Program-made: the position numbers and the translations under genes
Assembly: GCA_947034885.2 (NCBI GenBank)
Contig: OX344749.2
Span: forward strand, 14,275,501 to 14,339,500
DNA from: Thuidium tamariscinum
Taxonomy: Eukaryota; Streptophyta; Bryopsida; Hypnales; Thuidiaceae
DNA length: 64,000 nucleotides
Reading direction: 5' to 3'
Part shown: positions 1 through 11,173 of the stretch, piece after piece
Numbering within the stretch: position 1 is the first letter of the stretch
How the letters are laid out: each line of letters opens with the position of its first letter
The notes under the pieces: model-generated
The model's input: the letters and a program-made list of their open reading frames with translations, nothing else
Told to the model about the DNA's origin: nothing
Databases searched by the model: none

Positions 1-906
1 CAAGAACAGCAGAAGTTCGTCCAAGAATGTTTGCGGAACACTGTACAGATTGATCATGTTCATGATAACTACACTAGCTTGTAAGCGATTGATAGGACAA
101 CCTTCGTACAAAGGGTGGGTGGATTCTTGAATTAGCTCCTCCATTTCTACAGCATTGAGGTCACCATCTTCTTCAACCTGGGCTTCCTGGTTCTCCTGTG
201 GAGCCCCTCGGTCTCCGTGCACGTCAACGTGGATGTCATCCGCTCGGGTGAAGGCATCCCGAACCATGTCTTCCACTTCTACTTCGATTCGACGAGGCCA
301 AACGAAACCTGGTTCGTCATTGTCATGCCCTCTCTAGGCATAGGCTTCCTCACCGTCTTCGACATTGTCTACTGGGCCTCTAATATTGAGACCATCAACC
401 GTCTGCGACCAGGTGAACCACGAACACTTTAAGATTGATTCAGTTCCATTGGAGGCATGTTCCTAATCTACATAACTACAGTCGAAGACTACGTCACACA
501 ATCAACATAGTTCAAACTCATGGAGAACGTTGCATTGGAATCAGAACTTGGAGTTCCCTGTGCACTCGAAATCAATTCTCTTTGAAGACTTCCTACACAG
601 AATTCCCAAACTCAATACATCTTGTCTACAAGTATACATAGTACAAATTCATGTCCACATAGATCCAAAAAACAACAAAACTGAGAGAGTTCGGAAGATA
701 TCGTTCAGTGGACAAAAACTCACCATGATTGGGTACAGTAAGTAAGGATCACGACCATGCAACTTGTGGTGCCTTGCTACTAATGCTGTGGTGCGGATTC
801 GCCCTCCCTGGCACTGTCTGCATGCACAAGGGTACTCCGGAAGACCCTGTCTGAAAGCTATAGCCCTTTCGATGTGGTACACTGAACCCAACCGCCGAGG
901 CCTCAT
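1..906 (-). CDS. Tnp2-type CACTA transposase, N-terminal part, runs off left edge
   Basis: Two exons can be read on the minus strand. Exon 906-724 encodes 61 residues starting MRPRRLGSVYHIERAIAF; it has a Cys cluster EYPCACRQCQGG followed by a His-rich HHKLHGRDPYL, like the small N-terminal zinc motif of plant Tnp2 transposases. It ends at a good donor (ATG|GTGAGT). Exon 333-1 starts after an AG acceptor in the same phase. It contains acidic spacers, the sequence EVEDMVRDAF, and then LIQESTHPLYEGCPINRLQ, the conserved Tnp2 entry motif (family form: x-PLYEGC-x). It continues open through base 1, so the catalytic DDE part lies outside. An in-frame TAA just before the Met at 906 supports that start, although a non-coding or short upstream exon cannot be excluded. 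The protein would act in the nucleus to cut and move CACTA elements. Confidence 0.75.
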
Positions 907-3900
907 TCTTTATCAGAAAATAGACACTCCTTGAGTCCCCCTGGTCTCCTAGACACCGGAAAATGAAATGTAGTGCGTACGGCAAAAAAGAATTCCTAAT
1001 CCTGAAGTCAGAATGCAATGGCGTTATACGAAATTGAATTTGAAGGCTACCAGAGTGGGTGGAGGCCAGTGAATTGCCGATTTCCTTGTTGAAGAAACGT
1101 CATTTGCCCTTGTCAGTTACATTAAAACTCTTCCTCTAGTATGCTTGTATTCAAGTAAATCAGGTCTTTCCTGCAAGAACAGTAGAAACAACGTTAGTGT
1201 TGCAAACTGGATAAATGACAAAGTTGAAATTAGTGTGTCAGTGTTAATCCAATCCATCAGACTACATGGTGAATCACAGAACATCACCCGCTTGGACTTT
1301 ACTTCGTCCAGAGGACACCCAAAAATCGGAGAATCCAAGCTCATAGAAATCTTCTAGAAACACCAACTGAAATCCTCCCTTTCAGAATGACATGCACTTC
1401 ACATATTCTTGAATTTAACTTCGAATTCCATAATCATGCGCATTGAGTCCTCAGTTTCATACAGCATATACATATATGCATATAATATATACATAATCAA
1501 ACCTTTTTTACTATACCCGTCTCAAAGTCAGACTAGCCTAACTGCAATATAAGGGACACGGGGTCCTTGGACTGAGAAATGGTCATTGCAACATGTTCAT
1601 TTGCACACCTCCCTGACATTCACGAGGACACTATAATGTAATATACCAAATAGGAAAGAATGCTCTACTTCTCTTGCAGACCAACTGCAACGTCTCTTGT
1701 CAAAATCAATGTAACGAGAAAAACCTATTTGTATAGAAATTGCATCCAAGAAGTTTCGGCACACTATATATGGTTTCTCAATATATAGAGGAGATGTGTA
1801 CCACAAGTCTCATACAAACAGATTTACCAAAAAAACGCATGCACAACTTTAAATAAACGAACTCCTATTACAACACTCATTCAATCTACACAAACTGCAG
1901 CAATGAATGAGAACTTGGGTTTAGGGTCTTCGACATACTAAGAGTGATCGTGAACTGACTAAGCAAAGGCAGTTCTGTGTCTACTTCTTTTGCAGAAGTT
2001 TTATTAGAGAAATTTTTCTTTTCCCGAAAGAAGCAGGCAATTCGTCGGGGTAGTTCTGAATGTCGGTTGGTATTATGTTCGAGGGAACAGGGCATGCTAT
2101 TTCATTTTTTTCGAAAAAAGATAGGTCCTCTTCAAAGAGTTCTCGGATTATTGGTCTCAAACCTACTTTCCTTCTACATTTTCGGATGGGTTCTATCTTC
2201 ATGTGATTTTTAACCTCGGGAAGCAGGTATGAATTGGTTCTAACCACATCACCGACCTCCTACACATAGTTAACAGAACTTCCTGATGACCCTATGGTGC
2301 TCTCATGTGTAACATGTGCACTCTCGTAGGCTTTAGTATATTTCTCCAAGATTGACAAGGAAAAATGCACTTGGCCCTCAAACTCCTCGGTGTCAAAATC
2401 TGATTCCCATTGAGGTTCTTTCCAAGGCATCGATTCATCTCCATATGTTGTAGGCCCTCTAAGTCATTGCTACTGGTTCTACTCCTCTTCCCCATTAGTA
2501 TGGCGTTCGAATTGCCCGCTTCTGACATACTGTACCAAATACTCACTTAGCATACTCGTAGAGATTTAGTTTTGGCAGAAAAAGGACAGAAAAAAAAGCG
2601 AATTAAAAATTCCGTGTACTGCTTCTACGTTGACATATGACCAACAACTACTGACATCATTGCACAGTATATGAGTACTAGGACCTAAAAAAGGCTTAAT
2701 GAGGAAGAAAAAATTCCTTAAATGTATAGAAGAGGCAAGGGAATAGTAAGGAGCTTCTTCTAGGAAGAAGGTCCTCCAAAATTGACTGTTTCGATTTCAG
2801 GGGCAACGGCCACTCACAGAACGTGACGAACAGACCTCACGTTTTCGAAAAGAGTCGAAGGCATTGCCACGGGAAATGGATAGCAAGACTGCCGCGTGAA
2901 TTCATTCACGATGAGTTCACGGACATCAGGAATGAATGAATTCACTGCACTTAGGAAGGGCTCAAAAATAATTCTTCCACAATTTTCATGTCCTACCGTT
3001 TCTTTCTTGTCAGGGTACCGAAAAGAAAGGCCCCTAAGTTTCATCAATTATACTAGTTCTCTGCACTACAAAAAAAGAATTCAGAATGTTTTTAAGAAAA
3101 GTATGAAGAACATTACTTCTCCAGAACCCTTGAAGGCAAAATCCTGATGTATGCATAAGGGCAATTAGAGGAATACATTCACAAAGACCCTATTCCATGA
3201 ACTACTGATAAAAGAATTTTGCAATTGCCCCGAAGCTCCTTCGAAGTGACAGTGAAGTACTAGTATAAACCTAGGGAGGATACGGCCATACCTTGGAGGC
3301 CGTTGAAATTTATGACGTCAACTTCAAGGCAGGTCTCCTGTAGCACTCCTACTCGGGTCTTCGGGACGAAGATACTTGGGATTGCGTGTTGTTGATATGC
3401 AGAATTTCCTCCCCATGACTCATCTACACAGGCATGTACACATATTCTGCAGTCAGAATAGAAATTACGACCTCTTCCGTTTGCCCTGAAGTCCTCAATC
3501 CAAATAACACGCTCGTAATTTAGGAATGACGATTTAGGACTATTGTGTACAGGAACAAAGAGCACGCAGACTTTAACAATACAGGAGGGAACAACACAAC
3601 TTTGTCTTTAGTGGTGCATTCGGAAGGTCAGTTTCCTGTGAAATGAAATGATTAGGGGTAGGCGGAGCTTCTATCTGTGCACATTGATTGTCTGGAACTC
3701 AAGTTTACGGTGGTGCCCCAGTGCAGTGTCATTTCAACATGAAAATCTATGATGGAGGTGCCTTCCAGAAGTAACTCCTCCGTGTGTATTCAAAAAGCAA
3801 ACATGTCTTCTCTCATTAATGTGGGTGGCTTCTCTCACACACTGCCCATTTTCATAACACCCCTCAATCGACCTGATGTAATTCACCACTTCCAATCCCT

Positions 3901-3986
3901 ATATGCTGGGCGAAAGAGAGAAGGACACATGAAGCGGAAGGAAAGTAGAAGAAGAAAGTGTTACCTGATAGCGTACTATAGAGACC
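907..3986. other. Spacer between the divergent CACTA genes, with exon-like segments on the minus strand
   Basis: No gene can be named here. On the minus strand several open stretches look protein-like and end at plausible splice sites. One is about 3571-3265 (includes the Cys-rich CRICVHACVDESWGG, donor CAAG|GTATGG). Another is 3047-2820 (includes DVRELIVNEFTRQSCYPFPV, donor TCT|GTGAGT). Others lie at about 2470-2285 (includes DFDTEEFEGQVHFSLSIL) and at 2250-1981 (includes LRPIIRELFEEDLSFFEKNE). They could be upstream exons of the Tnp2 gene or a third, unidentified gene. The phases were not all reconciled, so no gene model is proposed. The region just left of 3987 would hold the promoter of the plus-strand gene. 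Confidence 0.3.
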
Positions 3987-6900
3987 ATGGCTGAAGACGA
4001 TGAGGCCACTGGAAGATTACTGATGGAAGAGATTGACGCCCTCCTTTCGAACATCGGAATGACACACGCACAGTGAGTACACAATCGGAATAGTCTTCGA
4101 AGTTGATCCCGAAGCCTACCGCAGATCTTGGGCGGCGTGGCGGCTTGTAGTCAACAACTAAAATGGGGACCTTCGCTTTGCATTGAATGACCATGGCTGC
4201 GCGTACTGAGAGTTTGCTATTCCAACATTCTAGTTCCGTAGTATAAGGATGCACCAAATGTACTTCACTAAGTTGTCACTGTTTTCGGCGCGATCTAAAA
4301 TAGGTTGGAGAAATGCGGTGACGTAGGACATGTAAGTCAAGCTTGAAGTATAATTAGAATGCGGCGAGGTAAAAAGAAGCGGAGGGATTTGTGACAGAAG
4401 AAGCGAGAAGGCACAACAATCGAGGAAGTCCAGAAATTTAGGTTTCGTGGCAACCTCTCTTGGATGGAAAGGAGCGGATGAACGGACGAAGTAGGGCACT
4501 GTTTGAAAGGGGCAATGCATGTGGATGCAGATTTCATAGCGCTCATAACTTTGTCAGTCCGAGTGCATGCCGAGCTCCTTTGATCTGCATTCACTAGATC
4601 ATTGTGGTAGTAGAATTATGGATCTGTTTTTTGGATTGTGGAGTTGCTCCTTTCCTTCTTAGGGGTGTTCTGTTCCATTTGCTGGAGACGCAGTGCTATT
4701 GACGGTGGGACATTAGAGGCACTGGTGAAGTGTATTTGTTTTCCGCCTCCTTAGCGATTTACGTTTAAGCACTTAATGAACATGTAGTGGTGACTCCCAC
4801 TAGATTTTTGAGAATGTGTTGTTCTGCAAAGATAACGTTCAATGTCTTAGGGTTCTCGTCTTCTCGATGGCATGGTAAGAGCTTGCTTGTGTTTATGAAA
4901 CTTGCAGTGTTAACTTGGACGACGGAACCTGCTTTCTGACAACAGAAATTAGGAAGAAAGCAACATCCAACCCAAATCAGCTCGCTCAAGACAGCTACGC
5001 TGTTTGTGTGGGCGGATGCAGTGTCTCCAATTCCACTGAGGAGGACGTCAGAGGATGCAAGTCGGAGATTGAAGGTATTGTATCTCCTGGCAAAGTAGAG
5101 TTTTTGACTTCGAAATTGAAGGCCAGCCAAGGTTGATTGACGGTCGAGGCTGGTTTGAATTTGTCGCTCTCAAGAGCATCGATTTCAGCTTTACAAATAT
5201 TGTGATACGTGAAACAAATTTGTAGATGTGTCTGCAGTATTTCGAAGTGAAGGAATTAAACATCCGAGGAGCATCGTCTGTACAACCCAGAAAGCGCAAA
5301 GAACTGAACGAATCCATTGCATAGAAGAAGCCTCCAGCGACATTTCTGTAGGGTCAGAACATGACCCGTGTTGGCAACCGACTTCCGAGTGTGTGGTGCG
5401 TGACAAACCGTTTACCACGGTGGGTGGAAGACGTGTAACTAGGGCTGCTCTGAAGAATACTGTGCACTTGCTCCCAGCACGGGGACATCACGAAAAGGTG
5501 AAATACGTGAATATTCACCTCATACCGCAAACAACTCGAGTTCCACCCTACTCCTGTTTGTGGTTCAAATCACGTCCGTATCATGTAGCTGACATAATAC
5601 TGGAATCTGCAAGTCCCTATTTGAATCCGGCATTTCTGTATGAGGGAAGTGGACTATAATTTTTTCAGATCTGTGAATTGGAGTAGTCGATTTCAATAAT
5701 GCTGAACGGAATGCTCTTCAAATATTAAAAATGCGTGCAGACGTAGAGTTCTGCCTTTCTGAAGAACGAATCAACAATACACATGTTTGCATAGGAGTAC
5801 AGTAAGGTTGAGGTCAATGGAATTCGAGGTTCCTGTTTAAGCCTGCAGTTCGTAACTGCGAGGTGTGACGTGAGGAAGTACAGGGACGTAGGTGAAGGGT
5901 ATATACATTTATGAGGTCGTTGGTTGACAGACTGTTTTTCAAAGGTGTTATAACTATGTGCTCATGACATTCACTCCAATGTTTGTGTTCTTGTTGTAAC
6001 ACAGAGTAAGAGTGCACGGTGTGAAGCCTAGTGTTCGGCACTAAACGGAACATTGAAGGTGAAGGTAATGTATTTCTGTTCTTGCCATTTTTTAAAATTC
6101 ATGGAGTGAAGTGTAAGAAGAGTACACAATGTAGTGTAGTCTTAGAACCGAATGCATGTTTTTATATATTTTTTTATTATTAACCTCCAAATCTTCATAC
6201 GTAAAGTGTCATAAGGGAATCCGGTACTCATAGAAGAGGTCGGTACAGATCAAGAGGGAAGAGTCCTGTGAAATGATGTGCAGCCACCGCATAGGACTTG
6301 TTCATTCCACAGTTGGAACGCAAATATCTGATTAGCGTACAAGATGGTCACGTTTTCTGAAGAGGGCAGAGCATGGGTATTTCTGAGTACTTAAAATTCT
6401 GACTTTTAATTAAGAGCACCCTGAAGTACATGTCATGCCTGTGAGTCGCTGTGAACTTGTGCTCCAAGAAATAAACTGAAGTGTACGTGTATCTAGTTGT
6501 CGTTACACTCTTTTCACCTTGTGCCTTGAACTGGCAAATGTTAATGTGTTTCTTTTCTTGAAGAGCAGAAGATTTCGTTGGGAATGGGTAAGCAGAAGGA
6601 GTCCTTTGAAGAGTGGAGCAAGCCACAAACTAGAGGAAGGCCCGGTACTAGGGCAAATCCTGAGGAGGACATCCACAATGAAGATAACAACAGTGGATTG
6701 AAAGAGAAGTTCAAGACACCTGTGAATGAGACTCCTCAAGCGAGGGGAATGAAGAAAACGGTAGGGTCAACTGGCGGCGGTGGAAATTCTGATGCAGGTG
6801 GTGAAAGGCGTAGTACAAATGTGGAGGTTGGTATCCGTAAAAAAGGTAGGCAGTTGGAAGGTGCCTTGGAAATTGGTGGAGGACCTAGTACTGGATGTCC

Positions 6901-9361
6901 AATGGAGTCGGGAAATGTTTATGAAGCACTTCCGGTAAGGACTTCGAAGGATGACTCACTAGCGGAATTAGATGTCGATAAAGTCTCAGGGGATGCTACT
7001 CAAGAATTACCGGGCGGAAGAGGTATGTTGAACCTCTACCCTACAGATGGAATTGCAAGACACGGAATCGTTGTGGAGATATAGGGCCGAATTGTTTGAC
7101 GATGTCACAGAATGTTCCTTGAATACTTGTATTCACCTCTGGTTCAGATCTTGACATTTCTCACGTACAGTGTGGACATCTTCTGATTACTAACAAGTGT
7201 CTCAATGATTTCAGAGAAGGGTAGTCCACAATACCGGAATGAAAAAAAGCACGGAAGAACCAGAAGACATGACACAATTACTCATCGTATGCAAGGGGAG
7301 ATGAGTACTAGGTCCTCTCCTCAACAACAGAAGAAGATGAAGTCTATAGAGCTCAGTGGAGACTCCAGTGAGCATTCGTACTCCAAAAGTGACCGTGGCA
7401 AACAGCGCAAATCATTGAATTGTGATAGTTACAGCTCCCATTCCCTAGAGGTGAGAGCATACCTTTTTTTAATTCTTGTCACTTGATAGAGTCCATGTAG
7501 TATAAGTTGGGAACAAGAAGTGAATGTGTTTTAGAGAATTGGTGGATGTTTTAAAAGTCTTGTGAATTTGGACAGTAAAGTAGGGGAGAGTGTGGTTGTA
7601 GAAAGTAGTTTTTCATGTAGTTTTCATCGAACGTGTCGTCATCCCTGTGATAGAGGTATCGGAGAGGAAAACGTCCACGGCATTATCGTAGAAGGCGGAG
7701 GAGCTCTAGTGTATCTGAAGAAGAGGAATATCGCAGAGGACGCAATGTTGGTCGCCAACAGAGAAGGCATGAAAGACATGACCAAGATTACAGAAGGGAT
7801 GAAGCTGAGTGCAGTAAGCACGTAAGACGACATAGGTCAAGAAGATCAGACTCTGAAGAGGAGTATGCAGACCAACACCACCGAAAAGAACAAATTGTGC
7901 AAAGGGACTCAGAAGAGGAGCTGCGAAGCCTCTCAAGGAAAGAAGAATTGTCGGTCAAGGTAGAAAATAATATTGGCAATGACGAGACAGCGAAGCGCAA
8001 AGGTCGGCGACATAGGCAGAAAGAAAGGGAAGACAGAAGAAGGCAAAGAGAAAGTCAAGGCCTCAAAGGACACTACATAGCAGTAGATGAACATGGAGAG
8101 CCTTATTCATACGGGGTTAGCGCATGGAGGCTGCAATTGAATAAGTTGTGTGCATCGCTTGACCCTTCTGTAATGGACATTCGTTGGCAACCGGAGGAGT
8201 CTATGAAGCTACTAAGAAAGAGACTGAAGGAAAACTTGAATACAGCGCACCAATATCTCGGGCGTACATCCGATCTCTTGCTGGAAGGAATGTGATGCAA
8301 CGTCGCAATAAAATCATGAACTCTATGCGTGCGGATGCTCCTCGTTCGGCTGGAATGGATGCCAATATTTGGCGGAGATTAGACAGAATCAGGCAAAATC
8401 CAAGACGAGAGGAACTTTCTCAGTGAATGAAGTATGCGACTCCTGTAGAATCAATGTTGGGCGAACTGGTCCGAAAGGCTTGAGTGGAGTATGTGATGAT
8501 TTGCGTGAGAAGTTGGGTAGAGAAGCTGATCCAAATGAGGTTCAGGAAGATCTGCGTAGAAACAAAGGTTATGGTGGTCAGAAGCAAAAAAAAATTACTG
8601 GCGTCGAAGGTGTCATCAGAATCGGAGACAGAAGAGGAGGCATTTGAATCCGGAGGAGAGCCAGTGAAGAATGTCGAGGAGCGAAGACAACTGAAGTGGA
8701 GTACTGAGGAGGGGCCGACAGGTGATGGAACTGAACCGCCAGCACATGACGAATACATAAAGTCCTTGGAGAAAGAAATAGAGGAATTGAGAGCGAAGAA
8801 AAAAGTAGTGGAAAAGGTATGGGGATGTAGTAACTTTGGAACAGCGGACCGTATTGGAAGTCGTCCGAGTAGCATCAAACAGGGAGAGGGAGCAAAAGAG
8901 AGTACGAAGGAGGCAGAGGTAAGTTGAATTGTATTGGGGAATGTGTAGTATTCTATAGAGTGTCATGAATTACTACGAAGAAGCACCATATTGTCAATCC
9001 TGTGTTTATTAAATCCTGTTCCAGATTCATAGAGGAATTGTGGAGGGAGTGGTGTGTTTATGTGTAAATTCTATTTAAGTAGGTAGTGATTTTATGAAGA
9101 GCGTTCAGTGCATCAATGGGAATTTGGTGAACTGCATGTGAATGCGGGAGTATGTTTTTTTCTGTTAAATCTTTAGAATGTGAACACTGCGAATTGCTTT
9201 GTTTAGCACCCAACAGTGGAGTTATATTGTGGTTGACTGATTTGGGCATGTAGGTTGCAGGATTGTTAAGCGGAGAGGATTCTGAAGGGACTTCGGAAGG
9301 TACTGCATTACCAAATGTGGGATTTCCGGAGACGAGGAAGCGAAGCAGACGGAAATGGTGA
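3987..9361 (+). CDS. RS-rich TnpA-like protein of the CACTA element, seven exons
   Basis: Exons traced by phase: 3987-4072, 4908-5074, 5226-5497, 6569-7022, 7215-7450, 7654-8918, 9254-9361. Donors are mostly strong (GTGAGT, GTATGT, GTGAGA, GTAAGT). The start ATG has a Kozak-like context (gaccATGG). The protein begins MAEDDEATGRLLMEEIDALL. Exon 6 starts with an SR/RE-rich tract (RRRRRSSSVSEEEE and many RR, DR, SEEE steps), then a compact domain with YSYGVSAWRLQLNKLCASL and further on RAYIRSLAGRNVMQRRNKIM and PRSAGMDANIWRRLDRI. The latter resembles the 'RNKANR...G...W..L' core of the plant transposase_24 (Ptta/En/Spm) family; this is a judgement by eye. A coiled-coil-like EYIKSLEKEIEELRAKKK follows, and the last exon ends in KRSRRKW. 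Within exon 6 the protein-like frame changes about three times between 8230 and 8590, the last change at a run of nine A. The copy is therefore either decayed or mis-sequenced. Expected role: a DNA-binding accessory protein for transposition. Confidence 0.6.
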
Positions 9362-10980
9362 AGTGGACAGGTATGTGTTTTGTGTGAATTAGTAGATGAT
9401 TGCAACGTATAATGAGGTAAAAATAAAATCATAAATGACAGAGATATTAGTAAGAAAAGAAGTATGGCAGTGTTTTGCAGAAATTATAGGACGTAGGGGC
9501 ATTAGAGGTATAAAGTTCTAGTAATGGAGTTGGGTGTTTTGGGCAGAGAACCACCAAAAGAATATGGTATGTTTGAGGAAGGCATTGACAAGTGTTGCAT
9601 GGTCCAAGAGTCCATGAATTAGTGGAAAGAACAATTTATGTACAGTTACAGTCGAAATGGGAAGAAACCTGTGCTATATTGGTACACTTTCTTATAGTAT
9701 ATTTCTTCAATTAATAGCATGTGCTAAGTGAATGAGGACTTAGAGAAGGAGATATTCTAATTCTCATAAGTCAGGGAAATAAAATCTCATGAACCAATGT
9801 TCATAAGTAAGCCGTGCCAGGGAGTTCATGAAGGTAGTGCCTGAAACTTATCTTGTCCTTCAGGGTTGATGTGTATGAGAATCTAACATGAGAATTCCAA
9901 TTACTTTGATGTTTGGCGATTAAAATGTTGGTCTGTGGGTGGACTGCAATTAGTGAAAGTGACATGGGAGGTTTGTTGTTATATCAGGTGTAGGCATGAG
10001 GAGTTACATGATGCGTTAAAGTGAGAAGAACAGCCAAGGAAGTCCAAGACGTACACAGAAGTGAAGGTTATGAGTACGTGTAAGTGGAATCTGAGGAGCT
10101 GGACTATGAATCTATGGATGTGATAGTGGTGAGCTTTTAAAGAATAAGGGGAACAGTTCAGAACCAGCATTTCGGCCAGAAGTTGTTGGATTTGATTTTG
10201 TTTTTCTATTCAGAATAGGTATTGTGTGAAATCCAAGTTTTCTATGAGCATAGGTCGTAGCAGCATTGCTGGAAGTTAAAGGTGATGATGAACTGTTTCA
10301 GAAATGATCGCCTTGTAAGTGTGTGTTGGAAACTATATTTTGAATTTCAGAAGTCCAATATGTGAATTGGCATTCATGGGATTAGCAGAGCTTTGGAAAT
10401 GTTTTGTGGTTGAAAATGTTCACATTTCCTGGAGTGGTGTACGGTAATGTTACTCAAGAAAAGCATGAAATGTACTGATTACAAATTGAATAGGGGGGAT
10501 TGAATCTTGGATAAAAGATGCTGCAAAAATGGAATCGGAAAATTGAATTGGAATTTGGTTGCAAAAAAAGCAGATATTCCTAGAAGCCGTAGGTCCTATT
10601 TTAATCGAACAGTGAAGGCCTTCAATAAGTGGGCAGCCGTGATTACTATAGGGAGCCTTAAATAAAAAAATCACCCCGAATAGGCATTCGCTATTTGTCA
10701 GAATTTAGCGAAAGCAAATGTATAATTTAAGAGAAGAGGGTAGTCATGAACCACCTGCCTCATGTTTATTGGCTCATGTCACACAGCTGGAATGACGTGG
10801 ACTGTGTACACAGAATGCCAAATACAGTAAAATACGAATAAAATGCAAGGACTTTCATTTTTAGGAAGCCTCCGAAAGGTACCAACCGGCTAGTCAGCAA
10901 TGTTTAGTCTTTTGTGGAAAAGGTTCCCATTTAGCAGTATGTGGTAAAACTGAATCCATTTTTATCAAATTACATGATCT
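9362..10980. other. Non-coding 3' part of the CACTA element
   Basis: I see no exon with convincing codon structure or splice sites here. The sequence has moderate AT content and many stops in all frames. It lies between the stop codon of the TnpA-like gene and the subterminal repeat cluster, as expected for the trailer and sub-end of the transposon. Confidence 0.5.
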
Positions 10981-11150
10981 CCACGGTGGCAGTACACCGT
11001 GGACATTGATTTCGGGAGCTAAGAATGACGTGGCATGGAACAACAGAAGTCAGTTAAAAGTGACCGAATCTAGTGGTCCTAATCAACTGACCACCGTAGT
11101 AGATATGTGTTGAAAAGCTGTTAAGGAGGACGGTGGTTCTTCTAGTAGTG
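10981..11150. repeat. CACTA right end: subterminal repeats and terminal inverted repeat
   Basis: The short motif ACGGTGG occurs repeatedly in both directions. A perfect 8-bp inverted pair CCACGGTG / CACCGTGG (10981-10988 and 10995-11002) is separated by 6 bases; CCACCGT is at 11091 and CGGTGG at 11131. The outermost 20 bases on the minus strand are a typical CACTA terminus. Flanking TAT at 11151-11153 is a candidate 3-bp target duplication. Confidence 0.7.
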
Positions 11151-11173
11151 TATGCAATGTCTAAATTTTTGTA

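Larger units (their letters stand above)
1..11150. mobile_element. Large CACTA (En/Spm) transposon, left end outside window
   Basis: The segment carries the three hallmarks of an autonomous plant CACTA element. First, there is a Tnp2-type transposase on the minus strand (906 to beyond base 1). Second, there is a divergent multi-exon TnpA-like gene on the plus strand (3987-9361). Third, the right end at 11150, read on the minus strand, is CACTACTAGAAGAACCACCG, a standard CACTA terminus, followed outside by TAT as a possible 3-bp target duplication. Short inverted and direct copies of ACGGTGG/CCACGGT at 10981-11136 look like the subterminal repeats that TnpA proteins bind. The left terminus and its target duplication are not in the window, so total length exceeds 11.15 kb. 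That both genes belong to the same element is inferred from their position and from the absence of another terminus between them. Confidence 0.75.

Noticed and set aside
152-432. Plus-strand open frame that looks like a two-span membrane protein exon
   Set aside because: The opposite strand reads a phase-consistent Tnp2 transposase exon with the PLYEGC motif; the plus frame is its antisense shadow.
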